Of a stretch of 9,568 nucleotides of DNA, positions 6,668 through 9,568 are shown in pieces. Within the stretch, counting starts at the first letter, position 1. Each line of letters begins with the position of its first letter. The translations under genes and the position numbers were made by a program. The stretch spans positions 1-9,568 of the forward strand of contig FR882160.1 in assembly GCA_000434935.1 (NCBI GenBank), written 5' to 3'. This stretch comes from Bacteroides sp. CAG:709. Its GTDB lineage: Bacteria; Bacteroidota; Bacteroidia; Bacteroidales; UBA932. The notes below the pieces were generated by a model that was not told the DNA's origin, ran no database searches, and saw only the letters and a list, made by a program, of their open reading frames with translations.

Positions 6668-8164
6668 TTATTTCGTTTGTTGGTAGGTTATAGAATGCAA
6701 TGACAAAACATCATATGCGGGATAAATGTTGTGCTTAGAACCTTTCTTGTCCGTGAAGGTGCGCCAAGAAGTCAGGGCCTCAGCTTCTCCTTTCATGACA
6801 TGATTGACTTCTTTAATCCTGTCAAGAATCTGATTTGCTTTTTCGAGCCCATTTGGCTCCATCATGGCTGAGAGCCACTGTCTGATGTCTGATTTTAAAG
6901 CATTTCCATCCTTACTGTCAAGATTCTTTATTCTTTCTATCAGGTCGTCTATTGTCCATCTGTCAGGTGTATCATTCAGATAATATGCCCCATATTTGAA
7001 TGAATGTCTTTCAGGTGTGGTGAGTTCACGTTTCGTTATATCTTCGTAGGACTCAACGAAACTGTCTTGAACTTTATGGAACATTATGCATGATTTCTCG
7101 CGATTGGAGTCTTTCTTTGCGGCGGCGCATAATTCTTCGGCCAGATTGTATGCATAGTAGTAAGGGAATGATGATTTTACGTATGCAATGCCGGCGCAGG
7201 CTGTCAGAACATTCTTGAGAACTGCATATTTCTCTGCGAGCACTTCAAAATTCTCTTTGGTGAATTTTTCAAAGGCCTCAAGATAGTTCTGAATAAAAGA
7301 CATTGCCAAACTGCCTCTTATTATGACGGTGAGGTCGTCGCCACCTAAAACGACTGGTCTGAAAGGAAGATCTGTCCCATTCTTGATGGCATTTTCGAAG
7401 ACTATACCAGCTGCTGATTTTGCAGCCTTAATTGTTGACTCGTCTAGTTTTGAAGAAAATTCATGAAAATCTCTACCAGACGGGTCGTCCTTACTGATAG
7501 TCTTGACGATTTGTCCGAGTCCATTGCCATCTGCATGTATGACGGCAATCCAATCATTGGTGTCTGTGAAACTATCAACACGGTTAGTGGTATTGACGAT
7601 GTCTGCCATTTCTTCTCCTATGGCTTTTTTAAGCAGAGAATATGTGTCTGCAGCTTCGCGTTTGCGGAATGTCCCTTCGTCGCAAAAGTCATCCTGGTTA
7701 TAGACCTCTTGATGGTATCTTTCCGGTAGTCCGGTTTCACGAGAACGTTGTATGCCCATGATCCCTAATGTAAGAGGCTGCATCGGCATGTTCCTTCCTT
7801 CGCGGAGACGGTCTTCTAATTTGAGCCGAGCAGTATCCAAGTTGTAATCATTATGTAGTTCTATTACTGCCTGACTGATAGTTATTCCTGGAGCGGCTTC
7901 CAGAACTCGTTTCGGAAACTCTCTGAAGACTTCATTACACTTGTCCTCATTGTCAAATATGTATTTGATATTACCGGCAGCATTGATAATGGCATTTTTA
8001 TCTTTGTTAAGTCCTGTTATGCTGATTCCTAATTGTTCGGCGAACATCTTGGTACATATTTCCTCGACAAGTTCGCTGGCACCGATAATCTCCCTTAAGG
8101 TGTTTGTCTGGAAAATGAAGCTCTGTATTCCTTGGACAGCAGCTCCGTAGAGAAATTTACTCAT
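6668..8164 (-). CDS. cas10: Cas10 (Cmr2-like), HD-less cyclic oligoadenylate synthase
   Basis: A 498-residue large subunit of the type III complex and first gene of the operon. The N-terminus begins directly with the first palm domain (YGAAVQGIQSFIFQT, 6-20, then LREIIGASELVEE), as in Cmr2. No HD nuclease domain precedes it, so the protein is much shorter than the roughly 750-1000 residues of full-length Cas10. The second palm has HADGNGLGQIV (210-220) and the catalytic GGDD at 274-277 within VVLGGDDLTVII, so ATP polymerisation to cyclic oligoadenylate is predicted. The middle region around TGLPERYHQ (144-152), where many Cas10 proteins bind zinc through CxxC pairs, has no paired cysteines. 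The C-terminal about 90 residues are helical, like domain D4. The start at 8164 follows the promoter candidate by about 44 nt and lacks a Shine-Dalgarno. Identification is very strong. Confidence 0.95.
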   Translation of the reverse strand: MSKFLYGAAVQGIQSFIFQTNTLREIIGASELVEEICTKMFAEQLGISITGLNKDKNAIINAAGNIKYIFDNEDKCNEVFREFPKRVLEAAPGITISQAVIELHNDYNLDTARLKLEDRLREGRNMPMQPLTLGIMGIQRSRETGLPERYHQEVYNQDDFCDEGTFRKREAADTYSLLKKAIGEEMADIVNTTNRVDSFTDTNDWIAVIHADGNGLGQIVKTISKDDPSGRDFHEFSSKLDESTIKAAKSAAGIVFENAIKNGTDLPFRPVVLGGDDLTVIIRGSLAMSFIQNYLEAFEKFTKENFEVLAEKYAVLKNVLTACAGIAYVKSSFPYYYAYNLAEELCAAAKKDSNREKSCIMFHKVQDSFVESYEDITKRELTTPERHSFKYGAYYLNDTPDRWTIDDLIERIKNLDSKDGNALKSDIRQWLSAMMEPNGLEKANQILDRIKEVNHVMKGEAEALTSWRTFTDKKGSKHNIYPAYDVLSLHSITYQQTK

Positions 8165-8165
8165 G

Positions 8166-8174
8166 GTTACTAGT
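8166..8174. repeat. GTTACTAGT direct repeat, copy next to cas10 start
   Basis: GTTACTAGT occurs at 8166-8174, immediately upstream of the cas10 ATG and within the predicted leader. It occurs again at 8219-8227, inside the palindrome over the promoter. The core ACTAGT is itself palindromic. Two copies about 53 bp apart (roughly five helical turns) would suit cooperative binding of a regulator; this is inferred from arrangement only. Confidence 0.4.
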
Positions 8175-8214
8175 TTATTTATGTTCTATGGGGAGTCCCT
8201 CATAAATGTCCTAT

Positions 8215-8245
8215 CAAAGTTACTAGTAAATTTAGAAATAATCAA
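8215..8245 (-). promoter_or_regulatory. Bacteroidetes-type promoter for the cas10 operon
   Basis: On the minus strand the -7 element TAACTTTG (8222 down to 8215) matches TAnnTTTG exactly. A TTG (8245 down to 8243) lies 20 nt upstream as the -33 element. A transcript would start near 8208, giving a leader of about 44 nt before the cas10 ATG. The match is to the known Bacteroidetes consensus; the start site is estimated. Confidence 0.6.
8216..8233. promoter_or_regulatory. 18-bp near-palindrome, candidate operator of the cas10 promoter
   Basis: AAAGTTACTAGTAAATTT is palindromic in 17 of its 18 base steps' sense: every pair matches except G8219/A8230, and the central TTACTAGTAA (8220-8229) is a perfect 10-bp palindrome. 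It overlaps the -7 element and fills part of the spacer toward -33, where a bound repressor would block RNA polymerase. No regulator gene is present in the window to pair with it. Confidence 0.45.
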
Positions 8246-8326
8246 TGGATTACAATGAATAATAAAAACGATTTGCAATATGGACCAAATTTTTTTCGAA
8301 AATGAAGTTTTAAGTAAAAAAAATGA

Positions 8327-8334
8327 TAAATTTG
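8327..8334 (+). promoter_or_regulatory. Candidate -7 element for cas6
   Basis: TAAATTTG matches TAnnTTTG and would place the transcript start near 8341, about 14 nt before the cas6 ATG. The -33 element is poor (only GTTTTAAG near 8307-8314, no TTTG at ideal spacing), so this promoter is less certain than the one for cas10. Confidence 0.38.
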
Positions 8335-8354
8335 GGAAGCAATAAACTAGAACT

Positions 8355-9026
8355 ATGCAATCGAATGAAATACTGAATGTTTTTACACTCTTTACTGATA
8401 TTGAACTGACGCCGGAAGAAATTCCTTTCTTCCGAGGTGCGATGATTCGTCTGGCAGGCAATGAGAATATTGATTTCCATGATCACGAGAATGCAGGATT
8501 CAGATATTCGTATCCGCGGGTTCAATATAAGATAATTGATGGTAAGGCCGTAGTTGTTTTTGTGGGAGATGGCGCTGACTCTATAGGGAAGATTTTATCA
8601 GGCGCCGGATCGACAATCCAAATTGGCCGCCGTTCCGCAGTTTGCAATATTACTGATATGCCTTTGTTTCAGTCGGTGGTTCAGGTCAATAATGTAAGTA
8701 ACACATATAAATTGTCTCGATGGCTGCCACTGAATCAGGATAACTATAAGTTGTTCTCTTCTTTGGAGAGTCTGCGGGAAAAGTGCGCTTTGCTGGAGCG
8801 ATTATTAATCGGCAATATTCTTTCGTTTGCTAAAGGTGTTGGGATATTTTTCGATTCAGAGGTTGAGGTCAGTATTGTGGATATCGAGATTATGGGGCAA
8901 TATAAGTTTAAAAATGTGAATATGCTGGGCTTTGACGTTGTTTTCAGAACCAATGTCTTTTTGCCGCAGTATGTTGGCTTAGGTAAGGGTGTCAGCTTGG
9001 GATTTGGAATGGTAATGAATAAATAA
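8355..9026 (+). CDS. cas6: Cas6 (Cas6b-type) CRISPR RNA endoribonuclease
   Basis: A 223-residue, metal-independent endonuclease predicted to cut pre-crRNA within repeats and supply crRNAs to the complex encoded on the other strand. Supporting motifs: RYSYPRVQYKI (50-60), YKLSRWLPLNQDNY (118-131), LIGNILSFAKGVGI (151-164) and the C-terminal glycine-rich loop GLGKGVSLGFG (208-218), which is the RNA-binding hallmark of Cas6. Two histidines, H42 and H44 (FHDHEN), sit ahead of the first conserved block with the H-x-H spacing reported for catalytic histidines of archaeal Cas6b. They are the best catalytic candidates. It is the first gene of the divergent plus-strand unit and ends 10 nt before the CARF gene. 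No array lies in the window, so the repeat it cuts is unknown. Confidence 0.85.
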   Translation: MQSNEILNVFTLFTDIELTPEEIPFFRGAMIRLAGNENIDFHDHENAGFRYSYPRVQYKIIDGKAVVVFVGDGADSIGKILSGAGSTIQIGRRSAVCNITDMPLFQSVVQVNNVSNTYKLSRWLPLNQDNYKLFSSLESLREKCALLERLLIGNILSFAKGVGIFFDSEVEVSIVDIEIMGQYKFKNVNMLGFDVVFRTNVFLPQYVGLGKGVSLGFGMVMNK

Positions 9027-9036
9027 ATTGTTGTAT

Positions 9037-9568
9037 ATGAAAAAAATACATATCGCACTTGTTGGCGCTCAGACCATGCCTATATACATAGGCGTTCGGG
9101 AAAGTGATGCAGATAAGTTTATCCTTATTCATTCTACACAGACCAAGTCAATCGCAGAAATTATCGCCAGGTACATAGACCGAGATAATACCATTTTGTT
9201 TGAATTGCCCGCTTGGGACTTCCCTAAAATGAAGGATCGAATTGATGGTTTGTTGGCGGAATATCAGGATTGGAGCATTGAAGCTAATATTTCTGGAGGT
9301 TCCAAGCCATGGGGCTTTATGTTTTCGATGTTAGCTTTCGAGTATTCTAATTTGTCGCTTTTCTTTGTCGATCAGAATTGCATGATACATAATATCAGCG
9401 ATCTTACCTCAAGAAAGGCCAAACCTTTTGAGGGCGGAATTCATCAGATTCTTGAGTTTAATCAGATTCTTGAATCGAATCAAGCATCTTCTGTGACGCA
9501 TGTGGATTTGACATCATATGGCGAGAAAGATGTTTCAATCCTGACGGAAATTAAGAGGTGTAGGGAAA
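9037..9568 (+). CDS. CARF-domain effector, Card1/Can2-like, 5' part only
   Basis: The frame opens with ATG at 9037 and runs unbroken for 177 codons to the window edge, so the protein is truncated here. The N-terminus MKKIHIALVGAQTMPIYIG is a beta strand and loop typical of a CARF Rossmann fold. ANISGGSKPWGFM (83-95) matches the GG(T/S)K ligand-loop motif of Card1/Can2-type (DUF1887) CARF domains, followed by a helix and strand (LSLFFVDQN, 106-114). This domain would bind the cyclic oligoadenylate made by Cas10 and activate a C-terminal effector domain, a PDDEXK nuclease in Card1/Can2. The effector part lies beyond the window, so nuclease activity cannot be confirmed. It follows cas6 by 10 nt and shares its promoter. 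The CARF call is good; the precise family is less certain. Confidence 0.75.
   Translation, partial: MKKIHIALVGAQTMPIYIGVRESDADKFILIHSTQTKSIAEIIARYIDRDNTILFELPAWDFPKMKDRIDGLLAEYQDWSIEANISGGSKPWGFMFSMLAFEYSNLSLFFVDQNCMIHNISDLTSRKAKPFEGGIHQILEFNQILESNQASSVTHVDLTSYGEKDVSILTEIKRCRE
9445..9480 (+). repeat. 18-bp tandem duplication inside the CARF gene
   Basis: CAGATTCTTGAGTTTAAT (9445-9462) is followed directly by CAGATTCTTGAATCGAAT (9463-9480). The first 11 bases of each unit are identical (13 with the two preceding bases), and the units encode QILEFN then QILESN. This in-frame repeat lies just after the CARF core and probably lengthens a linker or helix. It looks like a fairly recent slippage duplication. 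Confidence 0.6.

Larger units (their letters stand above)
8165..8354. promoter_or_regulatory. Divergent control region between cas10 operon and cas6-CARF operon
   Basis: 190 bp, strongly AT-rich, separating the two divergent start codons. It contains a Bacteroidetes-type promoter candidate for each direction, an 18-bp near-palindrome over the cas10 promoter, and a second partial copy of that palindrome next to the cas10 start codon (all listed separately). No open reading frame here looks real and no CRISPR repeat is present. A common control region would let one regulator adjust the effector complex, Cas6 and the CARF effector together; that is inference. Confidence 0.6.

Noticed and set aside
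8190..8200. GGGGAGTCCCT in the cas10 leader as a regulatory hairpin
   Set aside because: The symmetric part is about four base pairs with almost no loop, too small to form a hairpin; at most a chance palindrome.
8186..8525. Two minus-strand frames (91 and 71 codons) over the divergent region and the start of cas6
   Set aside because: They overlap cas6 antisense and both promoter candidates, show no recognisable domain, and have unconvincing composition.
8744..9058. 104-codon minus-strand frame opposite the 3' half of cas6
   Set aside because: It is the antisense shadow of well-conserved Cas6 motifs, including the glycine-rich loop.

Overview
The window carries most of a type III CRISPR-Cas interference locus, very probably from a member of the Bacteroidetes (Bacteroidales-like). 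Two things suggest this: the Cas protein sequences, and the only promoter-like sequences in the divergent control region, which fit the Bacteroidetes consensus (TTG or TTTG near -33, TAnnTTTG near -7) rather than a sigma-70 promoter. Start codons mostly lack Shine-Dalgarno sequences, which also fits that phylum.

Layout. Positions 1-255 are non-coding, with three short inverted repeats that probably end transcription. Positions 256-8164 hold one tightly packed minus-strand operon, read right to left: cas10 (HD-less, GGDD intact), a single-domain Csm3-like Cas7, a Csx10-like RAMP protein, a double-RAMP protein (two Cas7-type repeats), a 145-residue accessory protein of the kind found in Bacteroidetes type III cassettes, and an 861-residue RAMP protein resembling the TIGR03986 family. 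Junctions range from a 9-nt gap to 4-8 nt overlaps (16 nt with the longest start of the double-RAMP gene). Positions 8165-8354 are a divergent control region with a promoter candidate for each direction and a near-perfect palindrome. To the right, on the plus strand, are a Cas6b-type crRNA endonuclease and, 10 nt later, the first 177 codons of a CARF-domain gene cut by the window edge.

How it fits together (family knowledge plus inference). Cas6 would cut pre-crRNA. The RAMP proteins would form a crRNA-bound backbone with Cas10. On binding target RNA, the Cas10 palm GGDD site would make cyclic oligoadenylate, sensed by the CARF protein. Cas10 has no HD domain, so DNA cleavage by Cas10 is not expected and defence should rest on target RNA cutting and the CARF effector. 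There is no stand-alone small subunit (Cas11), and two RAMP proteins carry long helix-rich C-terminal extensions that could replace it. The gene content is closest to type III-D-like fused-RAMP systems, but subtype cannot be settled by eye. No CRISPR array, cas1 or cas2 is present in the window.
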